Assembly (NCBI RefSeq): GCF_002154695.1
Contig: NZ_MTAV01000061.1
Span: 22,517-86,516, forward strand
From: Nostoc sp. T09
GTDB taxonomy: Bacteria; Cyanobacteriota; Cyanobacteriia; Cyanobacteriales; Nostocaceae
DNA: 64,000 bases
Direction of reading: 5' to 3'
Shown: piece after piece, positions 53,834-62,894 of the stretch
Position numbering within the stretch: position 1 is the stretch's first letter
How the letters are laid out: each line of letters starts with the position of its first letter
Made by a program: the position numbers and the translations under genes
Notes under the pieces: model-generated
Told to the model about the DNA's origin: nothing
Database searches by the model: none
The model's input: the letters and a program-made list of their open reading frames with translations, nothing else

Positions 53834-54685
53834 ATGAGCGAAAGTAAGATACCAGACATCCTGGAAACTTTCGAGGCAGACATGCTGTTGGAGTGGATTC
53901 AGGAGTTAGCCACTGTCAATATTCGCAGAGGCTTGATTAAAGAAGCCGAGCTAAAGGAGGAGTGCCGGGAATTCCTTAGCTTGTTTCGGATCGCCGTTGG
54001 GCAGGGCAACTTGACTAACATTCAGGCACCAGAGTGGCAAGATGTCCGGGAGATGTTGACTAGCGTTTCACGATCGCGATCGCAAAAAGGCTTCACGCCG
54101 TCTGAAACGGCTACATTCGTTTTTTCGTTCAAGCAACCCCTCTTCAACCGGATGCGTCAGCAATTGCAAGACCCCATTGAGTTGGTTGAAGAACTCTGGC
54201 TAGCTACAACCTTACTGGATCGGCTGGGATTGCTGACGATAGAAGTGTATCAAAAGGTACGAGAGGAAGTAATTCTGCGGCAGCAGGAAGAGTTGCTGGA
54301 GTTGTCTACCCCAGTGGTTAAACTCTGGGAGGGAATTTTGGCTTTGCCGATTATCGGTACCCTGGACAGTGCCCGCACTCAAATAGTTATGGAGTCGTTA
54401 TTGCAGAAGATTGTCGAAACCGGGTCAGAAGTCGCCATCATTGACATTACCGGGGTTCCCACTGTCGATACCCTCACCGCTCAACATCTGCTCAAGACCG
54501 TTACCGCAGCCCGTCTCATGGGAGCCGATTGTATGATCAGTGGCATTCGTCCTCAAATTGCCCAAACGATCGTCTATCTCGGCATTGATTTGGCTAATAT
54601 TACAACAAAGGCAACGTTAGCCGATGCCTTTCTCACGGCGCTAAAACGGATAGGAGCGACCATTACCCGTTCTCAACCCAAATAG
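53834..54685 (+). CDS. rsbR: RsbR-type stressosome sensor/scaffold
   Basis: A 283-residue protein. The N-terminal half (about 10-150) is an all-helical RsbRD_N-type sensor domain. The C-terminal STAS domain (about 160-278) contains VAIIDITGVPTVDTLTAQHL and CMISGIRPQIAQTIVYLGID. Thr213 and Thr245 are the likely counterparts of the phosphorylated threonines of B. subtilis RsbRA, judged by motif and not by alignment. RsbR and RsbS co-assemble into the stressosome and hold RsbT. AGGA precedes the start. It is the first gene of a tightly packed six-gene operon. Confidence 0.88.
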   Translation: MSESKIPDILETFEADMLLEWIQELATVNIRRGLIKEAELKEECREFLSLFRIAVGQGNLTNIQAPEWQDVREMLTSVSRSRSQKGFTPSETATFVFSFKQPLFNRMRQQLQDPIELVEELWLATTLLDRLGLLTIEVYQKVREEVILRQQEELLELSTPVVKLWEGILALPIIGTLDSARTQIVMESLLQKIVETGSEVAIIDITGVPTVDTLTAQHLLKTVTAARLMGADCMISGIRPQIAQTIVYLGIDLANITTKATLADAFLTALKRIGATITRSQPK

Positions 54686-54702
54686 GTGGGCAGGAAAAAC
54701 CA

Positions 54703-55116
54703 ATGGAACGCATTCCTATACTCAAAATGGGCAATTTTCTGCTTGTGACAATCCAGGTGGATATGCACGATCGCCTCGCTATGACGCTACAAGATGACCT
54801 GACCAACCGCATCGCTGAAACTCACGCTCAGGGTGTTCTGATCGATATTTCGGCATTAGAGATTGTTGATTCCTTCATTGGCAGGATTTTAGCCAACATT
54901 GCCAGAATGTCACAAGTGCTGGATGCCCAGACGGTTGTTGTGGGGATGCAGCCTGCCGTGGCAATTACCTTAGTGGAATTGGGGCTGTCGCTGACGGGCA
55001 TTCGCACTGCCTTAAACATAGAAAAGGGCATGGCACTGTTGCGATCGTCACTCAATGAAACCACAAATCAAATCACTGCCACCAAATGGCGTGCAGATGA
55101 CGATGCAGAAGACTGA
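54703..55116 (+). CDS. rsbS: RsbS-type stressosome scaffold (STAS)
   Basis: A 137-residue single STAS domain. The phosphorylated serine equivalent is Ser57 in ALEIVDSFIGRILA, at the place of Ser59 in B. subtilis RsbS. The rest (VVVGMQPAVAITLVELGLSL) follows the fold, and a short acidic tail closes it. The gene starts 17 bp after rsbR with AGGAAA upstream, and its end overlaps rsbT by 20 bp. Confidence 0.9.
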   Translation: MERIPILKMGNFLLVTIQVDMHDRLAMTLQDDLTNRIAETHAQGVLIDISALEIVDSFIGRILANIARMSQVLDAQTVVVGMQPAVAITLVELGLSLTGIRTALNIEKGMALLRSSLNETTNQITATKWRADDDAED

Positions 55117-55501
55117 AACAATCAACATTCAATCTTCTGCGGATGTAGTTTTAGTTCGGCAGGCTGTGCGCCAGTTTGCCGTGGAGATTGGCTTTGGTTT
55201 AGTAGATCAAACTAAAATTGTGACTGCCGCCAGTGAGTTAGCCCGCAATACTCTAGACTATGGGGGAGGCGGCACAGCCAAGCTAGAAACGCTTCAGGAA
55301 GGGAGACGACGAGGATTGAGGCTGACCTTTGAAGATCAGGGGCCGGGAATTCCCAATATTGAGCTGGCGTTGAAGGATGGGTTCACCACGGGCAGCGGAT
55401 TGGGTATGGGGCTGGGTGGTGCCAAACGACTTGCTAACGAGTTTGAGATTCAGTCTGCGGTGGGAGAAGGAACAAGGGTAAAAATTGTACGATGGAAGTA
55501 A
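55097..55501 (+). CDS. rsbT: RsbT-type serine/threonine switch kinase
   Basis: A 134-residue GHKL (HATPase_c_2) kinase, starting at MTMQKTETINIQSSAD. The N-box is ASELARNTLDYGGGG, the G1 box FEDQGPGIPN, and the G2 region GSGLGMGLGGAKRL. RsbT phosphorylates RsbR and RsbS under stress and is then released to act on a downstream target. The start overlaps rsbS by 20 bp. In Bacillus the target is RsbU; no RsbU is encoded here, so the released kinase probably acts on the fused proteins downstream (inference). Confidence 0.9.
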   Translation: MTMQKTETINIQSSADVVLVRQAVRQFAVEIGFGLVDQTKIVTAASELARNTLDYGGGGTAKLETLQEGRRRGLRLTFEDQGPGIPNIELALKDGFTTGSGLGMGLGGAKRLANEFEIQSAVGEGTRVKIVRWK

Positions 55502-55502
55502 A

Positions 55503-56510
55503 ATGAGAGAATCTGTCGCCATCACAATTACTGAATCTAGCCAGGCTGGGGAAGCCCGACGGGTAGCGATGGCTTTGGCGACTCGGCTCGGCTTTGCGGA
55601 AACAGAACGGGGCAAAGTTGGCATTGTGGTGACAGAGGTTGCTAATAATCTGGTGCAGCACGCTCACGGCGGAGTGATGCTACTGCGATCGCTCAAGCAC
55701 CATTTAGCCGTCGGCATTGAGGTTTTGTCGCTTGATAAAGGGCCGGGAATGGTCGATGTAGATGAGTGTTTGCAAGATGGCTTTTCCACAGCCGGAACGT
55801 TAGGCAATGGCATGGGTGCAATTCGTCGGCTCTCTGGTTTAGTAGAAATTTACTCGATTCCCAACCAAGGGACAGCGCTTCTTGCTCACCTCTGGTCAGA
55901 CCCGAGACTCCATGCACCTGAAAATATCTTAGAAATTGGGGTGATCTGTTTGCCCAAACGCGGGGAAGACGTCTCCGGAGATGCCTGGGCATGTCAAGTT
56001 GATCGTTACCGTAGCTTGTTGCTAGTAGTTGATGGCTTAGGGCATGGTTCTGCGGCTGCTAGTGCTGCTTCCGAAGCCGTGAGAATCTTTCAAGAACACG
56101 ATCATCGTTTTCCTGGGGCGATCGTCGAAGCTGCCCATGCAGCCTTGCGAAGTACACGAGGAGCAGTACTCGCCATTGCCGAAATCGATTTTGAACAACA
56201 ATCTGTCCGCTTTGCCGGAATTGGCAATATCGCTGCCAGCATTTTCTCGGTTACTGAACATCGCAATCTGCTGTCACACAATGGCACAGTCGGACATGAA
56301 ATCCGCAAAATTCAAGAGTTTAGCTACCCTTGGTATCCCAACGGACTTTTGATTATGCATTCTGACGGCTTAGGCGCTAAGTGGCAGCTCGATCGCTATC
56401 CCGGCTTGAGTCAAAAACATCCTAGTTTGATTGCAGGTGTGCTCTACCGAGACTTTAACCGAGAACGGGACGATGTGACGGTGTTAGTGGCTAAAGGAAT
56501 GGGCAGATGA
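55503..56510 (+). CDS. RsbT-like ATPase fused to SpoIIE-type phosphatase (RsbX-like)
   Basis: A 335-residue two-domain protein. Start MRESVAITITESSQAGEARR begins 1 bp after the rsbT stop. Residues 1-135 form a GHKL ATPase (VVTEVANNLVQHAHGG, SLDKGPGMVD, TLGNGMGAIRRL). Residues about 145-335 form a PP2C/SpoIIE-type phosphatase (KRGEDVSGDAW, LLVVDGLGHGSAAA, MHSDGLGAKW, RDDVTVLV) with the metal-binding aspartates. RsbX normally resets the stressosome by dephosphorylating RsbR/RsbS; here it carries its own RsbT-like kinase half. Overlap with the next gene is 4 bp. Confidence 0.86.
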   Translation: MRESVAITITESSQAGEARRVAMALATRLGFAETERGKVGIVVTEVANNLVQHAHGGVMLLRSLKHHLAVGIEVLSLDKGPGMVDVDECLQDGFSTAGTLGNGMGAIRRLSGLVEIYSIPNQGTALLAHLWSDPRLHAPENILEIGVICLPKRGEDVSGDAWACQVDRYRSLLLVVDGLGHGSAAASAASEAVRIFQEHDHRFPGAIVEAAHAALRSTRGAVLAIAEIDFEQQSVRFAGIGNIAASIFSVTEHRNLLSHNGTVGHEIRKIQEFSYPWYPNGLLIMHSDGLGAKWQLDRYPGLSQKHPSLIAGVLYRDFNRERDDVTVLVAKGMGR

Positions 56511-58657
56511 CAATTCTTTTCAAGCTCGAAATCCACTACGAGCAGGATGTTGTGCAAGCTCGGCAACGAACTCGTGAGATCGCTGAAGAGTTGGGCTTTG
56601 AGGCTCAAGATCAGGCACGATTGGCAACAGCAGTTTCAGAAATTGCCCGCAACGCTTTTCAGTATGCCAAAGGCGGAACGGTGGAATTTTGTGTAGAAGG
56701 AGAGCCGCAGGCGTTTCGGATTCGGATTCAGGATCGGGGTGGGGGCATTCCTCATCTGGCAGAGGTTTTGGCAGGACGCTACACCTCTAACACAGGAATG
56801 GGGCTGGGTATTGTGGGCAGCCGCAGGCTGATGGATTTTTTTGAGATTGAATCGCTGCCAGGTCAGGGAACAACGGTGGTGATGAGCAAAAGATTATCGA
56901 TGCGTACACCTACTTTTACCGATTCACAATTGCAGCAGATTCGAGAAACCTTGATTAAGCGATCGCCCCAGAATCCTTATGAAGAAATCCAGCGACAAAA
57001 CCAGGAATTGCTGCGGGCAATGGCAGAGTTACGCAAGCGCGAGGAAGAACTGACCCAGCTCAACCGGGAACTAGAAGATACCAATCGCGGTGTGATTGCC
57101 CTCTATGCGGAACTGGATGAGAAGGCAAGTTCTTTGCAGCAGGCAAACGAGCTAAAAACGCGTTTTCTCTCAAACATGAGCCACGAGTTTCGCACGCCGC
57201 TCAACTCGATTCTGTCGCTCTCTCGGATGTTGCTGGCACGGATGGATGGCGATTTGACCGCCGAGCAAGAAAAGCAGGTAACATTTATCCAAAAGGCGGC
57301 AAGCGGATTATCAGAGCTGGTCAATGACCTGCTAGATTTGGCAAAGGTAGAAGCTGGAAAAATTGAAGTGCGTCCCAGTTCTTTTGAAGTCAGCGACTTG
57401 TTGGCTACGCTGCGGGGAATGTTGCGCCCATTATTAGTTCAAGGCTCTTCTGTCGCGCTGATTGTGGAGGAACCTGACAGCATAGCTCCGCTCTATACCG
57501 ATGAGGGCAAAGTCGCTCAAATTCTCCGAAACTTTGTCTCGAATGCACTCAAATTTACCGAGCAGGGAGAGGTGCGCGTGAGCGCTATGCAAACAGGTCA
57601 TACCGTGACCTTCTCTGTGTCCGATACGGGCATCGGTATTGCGACCGCCGATCAGGAGCGCATTTTTGAGGATTTTGTGCAAATTGAGTCCCGTCTCCAA
57701 AAGCAGGTGAAGGGAACCGGATTAGGATTGCCGTTATCGCGCAAGCTGGCGGAGCTACTCGGCGGCAGCGTTTCGGTTAGAAGTGAGCTCGGTCAAGGCT
57801 CCATTTTTACAGCATCAATTCCGATCGTCTACCCACATGGAACTGAATTTCCCACCCTACTGCAACCGATCGCATCACTTGAGCCAACTCGCTTGCCCAT
57901 TCTGGTGGTTGAAGATCATCCTGAAACACTATTTATTTACGAAAACCACCTTCAGCAGTCAACTTATCAATTCATCGCGACCCGCACCTTAGCTCAGGCG
58001 AGGCTTGCCTTACAACAACTTCGACCGGCGGCGATTATGCTAGATATTATGCTAGAAGGAGAAAATGGCTGGACGTTCTTGCGAGAAATTAAAGGAGATG
58101 CAAGTACTCGCAGCATCCCTGTACTCGTTATTACTATTATTGATAACGAGAAGCAAGCATTGGCGTTAGGAGCGGACGGGTTCTTAATTAAGCCTGTAGA
58201 CAGATTGCCTTTATTAAACAAGCTTAATATCCTGATTGCTCAGGATCAACCTCAAAAAATATTACTAATTGATGATGACCCTGTCTCTCGGTATCTTGTA
58301 AAACAACTGTTGGTAAATACACCGTTGAGTATTTTAGAAGCCGCGAACGGACAGGAGGGGTTAAATTTGGCACAACGCGAGCAGCCAAGTGCGATTGTAC
58401 TTGACTTGGAGATGCCAGATATCAGCGGGTTTGATGTACTCAAGCAGCTTCAGAACAATTCCGTCACTAAGTCGATTCCTGTGATCATTCACTCATCTGC
58501 CCATCTAGATGCAAAAGCGCAGAGCCAGTTAGCAAAACAAAGCATCGCCATTCTTGCTAAAGAGACTGGCTCGCAAGTAGCGGCGAGCGCCCAACTTCAA
58601 GATGCGCTCGTCAAAGCTGGACTCGTTTTGGGTGATTGGGGGAAAAGTCATGTCTGA
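56507..58657 (+). CDS. RsbT-like ATPase fused to hybrid histidine kinase with two receivers
   Basis: A 716-residue protein. Residues 1-130 are a third RsbT-type GHKL domain (VSEIARNAFQYAKGG, IQDRGGGIPH, NTGMGLGIVGSRRL). A coiled coil (about 150-215) leads to a histidine kinase core: His226 (SNMSHEFRTPLNS), N-box FVSNALKFTEQG, DTGIGI, GTGLGLPLSRKL. Two receivers follow, with Asp in IMLDIMLEGENG (465-580) and IVLDLEMPDISG (583-700). In the second receiver the usual Lys region reads AILAKETGS. No TM segment is seen, so it is cytoplasmic. The architecture directly links stressosome-type ATPases to phosphorelay. Confidence 0.88.
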   Translation: MTILFKLEIHYEQDVVQARQRTREIAEELGFEAQDQARLATAVSEIARNAFQYAKGGTVEFCVEGEPQAFRIRIQDRGGGIPHLAEVLAGRYTSNTGMGLGIVGSRRLMDFFEIESLPGQGTTVVMSKRLSMRTPTFTDSQLQQIRETLIKRSPQNPYEEIQRQNQELLRAMAELRKREEELTQLNRELEDTNRGVIALYAELDEKASSLQQANELKTRFLSNMSHEFRTPLNSILSLSRMLLARMDGDLTAEQEKQVTFIQKAASGLSELVNDLLDLAKVEAGKIEVRPSSFEVSDLLATLRGMLRPLLVQGSSVALIVEEPDSIAPLYTDEGKVAQILRNFVSNALKFTEQGEVRVSAMQTGHTVTFSVSDTGIGIATADQERIFEDFVQIESRLQKQVKGTGLGLPLSRKLAELLGGSVSVRSELGQGSIFTASIPIVYPHGTEFPTLLQPIASLEPTRLPILVVEDHPETLFIYENHLQQSTYQFIATRTLAQARLALQQLRPAAIMLDIMLEGENGWTFLREIKGDASTRSIPVLVITIIDNEKQALALGADGFLIKPVDRLPLLNKLNILIAQDQPQKILLIDDDPVSRYLVKQLLVNTPLSILEAANGQEGLNLAQREQPSAIVLDLEMPDISGFDVLKQLQNNSVTKSIPVIIHSSAHLDAKAQSQLAKQSIAILAKETGSQVAASAQLQDALVKAGLVLGDWGKSHV

Positions 58658-60641
58658 GCCACGAGGTACGATCCTGCACGTTGATGATAATGAAGCCAAC
58701 CGTTACATTGTGTGCCGGATTTTGCAAAATGCAGGCTTTAGCGTGGTGGAAGCAGCAACTGGAGCAGCAGGATTAAAGGCAGTTGCTGAACATCAGCCTG
58801 CTCTGGTAATTCTGGATGTCCAACTACCGGATATCAGTGGCTTTGAAGTCTGTCGCCAAATAAAGGCAAACCCCGAAACGGCTTTTATTCCTGTGCTACA
58901 CCTTTCTGCAAGTTTTGTCCAAAGCCAGGATAAAGCAGAAGGCTTAGACAGTGGTGCTGATGGCTATTTAGCACAACCCGTTGAACCCATTGAACTGCTT
59001 GCTACCGTGCGATCGCTACTGCGAATTCGGCGGGCGGAGGAAGCTGCTTTGTCCTCAGCGCGAGAGTGGCAAACGACCTTTGACTCGATCAACGACGGCG
59101 TATGTCTGGTAGACCGAGAAGGTATAATTCTGCGCTGTAATCGAGCGGTGAAGCAGCTTTTTTGCAAGCATCCCAGCGAAATTTTGGGTCGTCCTCACCA
59201 TGAGCTGATGAACGCAGAATGGGGAATGGGCGACGGCACCTGTTTTCGCCGTGCTAAAGAAACTCACCAACGGCAAGTTCTAGAATTTCAGTTCCAAGGA
59301 CGGTGGTTTGCCAAAACTATCGATCCGGTATTTGATGGGCAGGGGACTCTCACAGGTGCCGTTTTCATCCTGTCCGATATCACCGAACGTAAACAAGCAG
59401 AAGCCTTATTGCAAGAGCAGAACGATCGCCTCAATCAACTAATGCTCTCTTTGCAACAACAGACTGAGGAAGCCCAACAAGCCAATCGGATCAAAGATGA
59501 GTTTCTGGCGGTGTTATCTCATGAGTTGCGATCGCCCCTGAACCCAATTTTGGGTTGGTCAAGGCTTCTGCAAACAAGCCAGCAAGATGCAGCCAAAACT
59601 CAATACGCGCTCGAAACTATCGAACGCAATGCCAAGCTGCAAGCACAACTGGTTGAAGATCTGCTCGATGTGTCGCGCATTCTCCGAGGCAAGTTGAGTT
59701 TGAACGCAGTGCCAATCAGTTTAGCGTTCATCATCAAAGCTGCCCTAGAAACCGTGCGACTCTCAGCTGAAGCTAAATCTATTCAAATTGAATCAAAATT
59801 TGAACCGAATGTTGGGCAAGTGTTAGGTGATTCCGGTCGCCTGCAACAGATTGTTTGGAATCTACTGGCCAACGCGATCAAATTTACCCCACCGGGTGGT
59901 CGAGTAAAGGTGCGGTTAGAAAGGGCAAAGGATAAAGGTGAAGGGATGACTGAAGTAGATACTCATCCTGCGGAATACGCTCAAATTACTGTCAGCGACA
60001 CTGGCAAGGGCATCTCTAGTGACTTTCTACCTTATGTCTTTGACTACTTCCGCCAAGCTGATGGGACAACGACCCGAAAATTTGGTGGGTTGGGGTTGGG
60101 GTTAGCGATCGTGCGTTACTTGGTTGAATTGCATGGAGGAACTGTTCAAGCAGCGAGTCCTGGAGAAGAGCAAGGGGCAACGTTTACAGTCAAACTTCCA
60201 ATCATCGCTGCCTCAAAATTGAATCCAGATGATCCTTCTGCTCATCATCACTCAGACTTCAATCTGAATGGATTGCAAGTGCTTTTTGTAGACGATGAAA
60301 GAGATTCGCGGGAGTTCATCACCTTCATGCTAGAACAGTACGGGGCAAAAGTGACTGAAGCAGACTCAGTTAACGCAGCTCTGAGCAATTTGGGGCAAGC
60401 AAAATTTGATTTGCTCATCAGTGATATTGGTATGCCGGATATGGATGGCTACACACTCATTCGTCAAATTAGAGAGAAGTCGCCCGACCAAGGTGGAACA
60501 ATCCCCGCGATCGCACTCACTGCTTATGCAGGAGAAATTGATCAACAACAAGCACTAACAGCAGGATTTCAACAGCATATTTCCAAACCAATTGAGCCAG
60601 AAGTATTAATGCAGGCTATTTTAACTATAGTAGGGGTATAA
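58650..60641 (+). CDS. REC-PAS-histidine kinase-REC hybrid
   Basis: A 663-residue cytoplasmic hybrid kinase starting at MSEPRGTILHVDDNE and overlapping the previous gene by 8 bp. Order: receiver (6-122, Asp in VILDVQLPDISG), PAS (about 130-245, GVCLVDREGIILRCN), HisKA with His291 (LAVLSHELRSPLNP), HATPase (NLLANAIKFTPPGG, DTGKGIS, GLGLGLAIV) and a second receiver (545-660, ISDIGMPDMDG, ISKPIEP). In the first receiver the conserved Lys is Gln (LAQPVEP), so its switching may be impaired. The final output regulator is not in the window. Confidence 0.9.
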   Translation: MSEPRGTILHVDDNEANRYIVCRILQNAGFSVVEAATGAAGLKAVAEHQPALVILDVQLPDISGFEVCRQIKANPETAFIPVLHLSASFVQSQDKAEGLDSGADGYLAQPVEPIELLATVRSLLRIRRAEEAALSSAREWQTTFDSINDGVCLVDREGIILRCNRAVKQLFCKHPSEILGRPHHELMNAEWGMGDGTCFRRAKETHQRQVLEFQFQGRWFAKTIDPVFDGQGTLTGAVFILSDITERKQAEALLQEQNDRLNQLMLSLQQQTEEAQQANRIKDEFLAVLSHELRSPLNPILGWSRLLQTSQQDAAKTQYALETIERNAKLQAQLVEDLLDVSRILRGKLSLNAVPISLAFIIKAALETVRLSAEAKSIQIESKFEPNVGQVLGDSGRLQQIVWNLLANAIKFTPPGGRVKVRLERAKDKGEGMTEVDTHPAEYAQITVSDTGKGISSDFLPYVFDYFRQADGTTTRKFGGLGLGLAIVRYLVELHGGTVQAASPGEEQGATFTVKLPIIAASKLNPDDPSAHHHSDFNLNGLQVLFVDDERDSREFITFMLEQYGAKVTEADSVNAALSNLGQAKFDLLISDIGMPDMDGYTLIRQIREKSPDQGGTIPAIALTAYAGEIDQQQALTAGFQQHISKPIEPEVLMQAILTIVGV

Positions 60642-61467
60642 AGGGCTAAATGAAATCGTACAGAGAGTTACGCTAGCGAAATGTAGAGATACTGTCGCCA
60701 GTTTGAAAAACAATATGCACTCAGTTGGGCATTTCTTGAAGGGAGTACTTACTGAACGCTGGCAGAAGCGATCGCTCAGAATGCATGAAGCTTGAAAAAA
60801 CTGCCGATACTATATATTTAACTCTTACCAGACTTCTTAAAAACTTTCCAATACTTGTCTTTTCTATACATAACCCTGCTTGAAGCTTAACTGAACTAGG
60901 GTCGTAATTACTGTGACGTTTCTACTGGATTGCCTAAAATAGAGTGTGCTTTTGATAACTTTTATAATTTATTTTCAGAGAGTAACTTTTTTATTTATAC
61001 ACGAAAAAGCGCTTGAGATTTTTGCTGACCCAAGCGCCTTCCCGTATAACTTTATACCAATTCACTTGTTTGATGCAACATCTGAAATCCGCAATTACCT
61101 TTGAAGAAGGGCACTGCGAGGATAACTTGTAACAAACATGCAGTGAAGTGGTATCACTCCTTGCACTAATTAGAATATCTCTTCTATAATCATACTGGTA
61201 CTCTGGTGAGTGACAGTTTATCAACTGACACTAGTAAAAACAGACTCACCATGAATGGTGTCTATCAAGACCAAGCAAGACCGTAAGCTATTTGCGTATT
61301 TAGTATAAAGCATGACTGTAATTTTGCGATCGCTCACAAGGCAACAGCAATAGGGTAGTTAAGCAAGATACTGATGGTAGTAGCATCAATTCCTTACCCA
61401 TCAACCAGGAATTGCCATCGACTAAGCTAGGCAATAGCCAAAAATAAGCTAAAAGAATAACTCAACA
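60642..61467. other. 825-bp gap with one minus-strand hairpin
   Basis: No supported protein gene; the minus-strand frame at 60991-61224 has no ribosome binding site or motif. A terminator-like hairpin on the minus strand is at 61009-61037. The rest is AT-rich and holds a HIP1-like site near 61327. Confidence 0.4.
61003..61037 (-). terminator. candidate terminator on the minus strand
   Basis: Read on the minus strand, GCGCTTG (61037-61031) pairs with CAAGCGC (61015-61009), and GCTTTTTCG follows, a short T-run. The 15-nt loop is rather large. No protein gene lies directly upstream of it on that strand, so it may end a non-coding transcript or be chance. Confidence 0.35.
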
Positions 61468-62487
61468 TCAACTCACAGATGGCTCTAACATTTGTATTAT
61501 TCCAGCATTCGCATCGATTTCTACTTGCACGCCTACTGGCAAAGTAAATTTATCTTTAATATGACCGATCGCGGAACCATACCAAGCGGGAATGCCTAAA
61601 GGTAGTATGTGATCTTGCAATACTTGCAATAAGGTAAAATTCGGTTCATCGCCAAGACTACATTTGGTGCATTGCCCAAAAATCAAGCCAGCAATGCGAT
61701 TCAGTATTCCAGCATTTTTTAACTGCGTCAGCATTCGGTCTACACGATACATATCCTCGCCTATTTCTTCCACAAACAGAATGCATTGGTTCCATGAAGG
61801 TAGATAAGGTGAACCTATCATCGCTGATAGTACTGATAAGTTACCACCCACAAGCTTACCTTTAGCTTTCCCTGGTGCGACCGTTGAGAATTGTGCTTCG
61901 TTAGTGGTGGGATTTTGCATTCTCACAGCTTCCCCTGTAAACAGAATGCGCTTAACGTAATCCACCGTAAACTGATTCCAAGTAGAAGTGGCAACTGGTC
62001 CATGAAATGTAATTACTCGGCTACGGGCGTTGATCGCTAACAATAAAGAAGTAATATCGCTGTACCCCATCAAGATTTTGGGATGAGAGCGAATATTAGT
62101 GTAGTTCAGTAAGGGTAAAATGCGATTACAGCCCCAGCCACCACGCATAGCGATAATCGCTTTCACAGATTTATCGATAAACATAGCGTTTAAATCTGCT
62201 GCGCGATCGCGATCTTTCCCTGCTAAATATCCATAACGATCTAAAATATGTTTCCCTAACTTGACTTTTAAACCTAAATCTGCAAGGCTACGCTGTGCTA
62301 TTTCTATATCTTGGGCGTCAACGATACCCGCAGGAGCAACTAATCCCACAGTGTCGCCTATATGCAGACGAGGTGGTTTGAGGGTAGTCTGCGGAGATAG
62401 TTGACCTTGGGCAGTAAATGGTTGTAAGTGAGCGGCTAAGGTAGCTAGTCCAAAGCTAGTGAGAAATCGGCGGCGATTTATGGTCAT
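61468..62487 (-). CDS. ldcA: S66 LD-carboxypeptidase (LdcA/MccF-like)
   Basis: A 339-residue exported serine peptidase. A Tat-type signal (INRRRFLTSFGLATLAA) precedes the mature enzyme. The nucleophile Ser is in LMGYSDITSLLLAI, the Glu in CILFVEEIGEDMYRVDRML and the His in GSAIGHIKDKFTLPVG, the Ser-Glu-His triad of the S66 family. It removes terminal D-Ala from tetrapeptides in peptidoglycan recycling, or self-immunity in MccF types. The Tat signal argues for periplasmic action on wall peptides. Confidence 0.9.
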   Translation of the reverse strand: MTINRRRFLTSFGLATLAAHLQPFTAQGQLSPQTTLKPPRLHIGDTVGLVAPAGIVDAQDIEIAQRSLADLGLKVKLGKHILDRYGYLAGKDRDRAADLNAMFIDKSVKAIIAMRGGWGCNRILPLLNYTNIRSHPKILMGYSDITSLLLAINARSRVITFHGPVATSTWNQFTVDYVKRILFTGEAVRMQNPTTNEAQFSTVAPGKAKGKLVGGNLSVLSAMIGSPYLPSWNQCILFVEEIGEDMYRVDRMLTQLKNAGILNRIAGLIFGQCTKCSLGDEPNFTLLQVLQDHILPLGIPAWYGSAIGHIKDKFTLPVGVQVEIDANAGIIQMLEPSVS

Positions 62488-62616
62488 GAAGGCAGTTTAA
62501 CCCTCTTGTGTCACGCTCTGAAGAGTAAATCTTGAAAAATCAGGATTGTCAATTATTCTCCAACTAAAGTGACAAACCAGGTTAAGTCGCTTAACCTGCA
62601 AGGACGAACTGCTCAA

Positions 62617-62841
62617 TGCATCGACCTGCAATGCGATCGCATCGCCCTACAATGCGATTGCATCGACCTACAATGCGATTGTATCGACCTGCAATTTGAT
62701 TGCATCGCTCTGCAATTTGATTGCATCGACCTGCAATGCGATTGCATCGCCCTACAATTTGATTGCATCGCCCTACAATGCGATCGCATCGACCTGCAAT
62801 GCGATTGCATCGACTTACAATGCGATCGCATCGCCCTGCAA
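62617..62841. repeat. 21-bp minisatellite with embedded HIP1 sites
   Basis: Ten full 21-bp units plus a 15-bp partial. The unit is TGCATCGACCTGCAATGCGA plus one base, with variants CCCTAC for ACCTGC and TTTGAT for TGCGAT. Where a unit begins with C instead of T, the junction forms GCGATCGC, the HIP1 octamer. Both strands stay open and read as heptapeptides (CIALQCD type), which I attribute to the period. It lies between ldcA and cpcL and shares the 21-bp period, but not the sequence, with the arrays at 9502 and 18731. Confidence 0.88.
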
Positions 62842-62894
62842 AAACTAAGCCACCTTTTATTTAACCTGCTATATCTGAGGTAGAAAAGTTTACA

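Noticed and set aside
60991..61224. 77-codon minus-strand frame in the gap after the stressosome operon
   Set aside because: No ribosome binding site or motif; the terminator-like hairpin lies inside its 3' end, which argues against it being a gene.
62569..62883. Open frames (CIALQCD-type heptads) in the 62.6-kb array as a gene
   Set aside because: Same argument: both strands are open due to the 21-bp period, and the start region is ordinary spacer.
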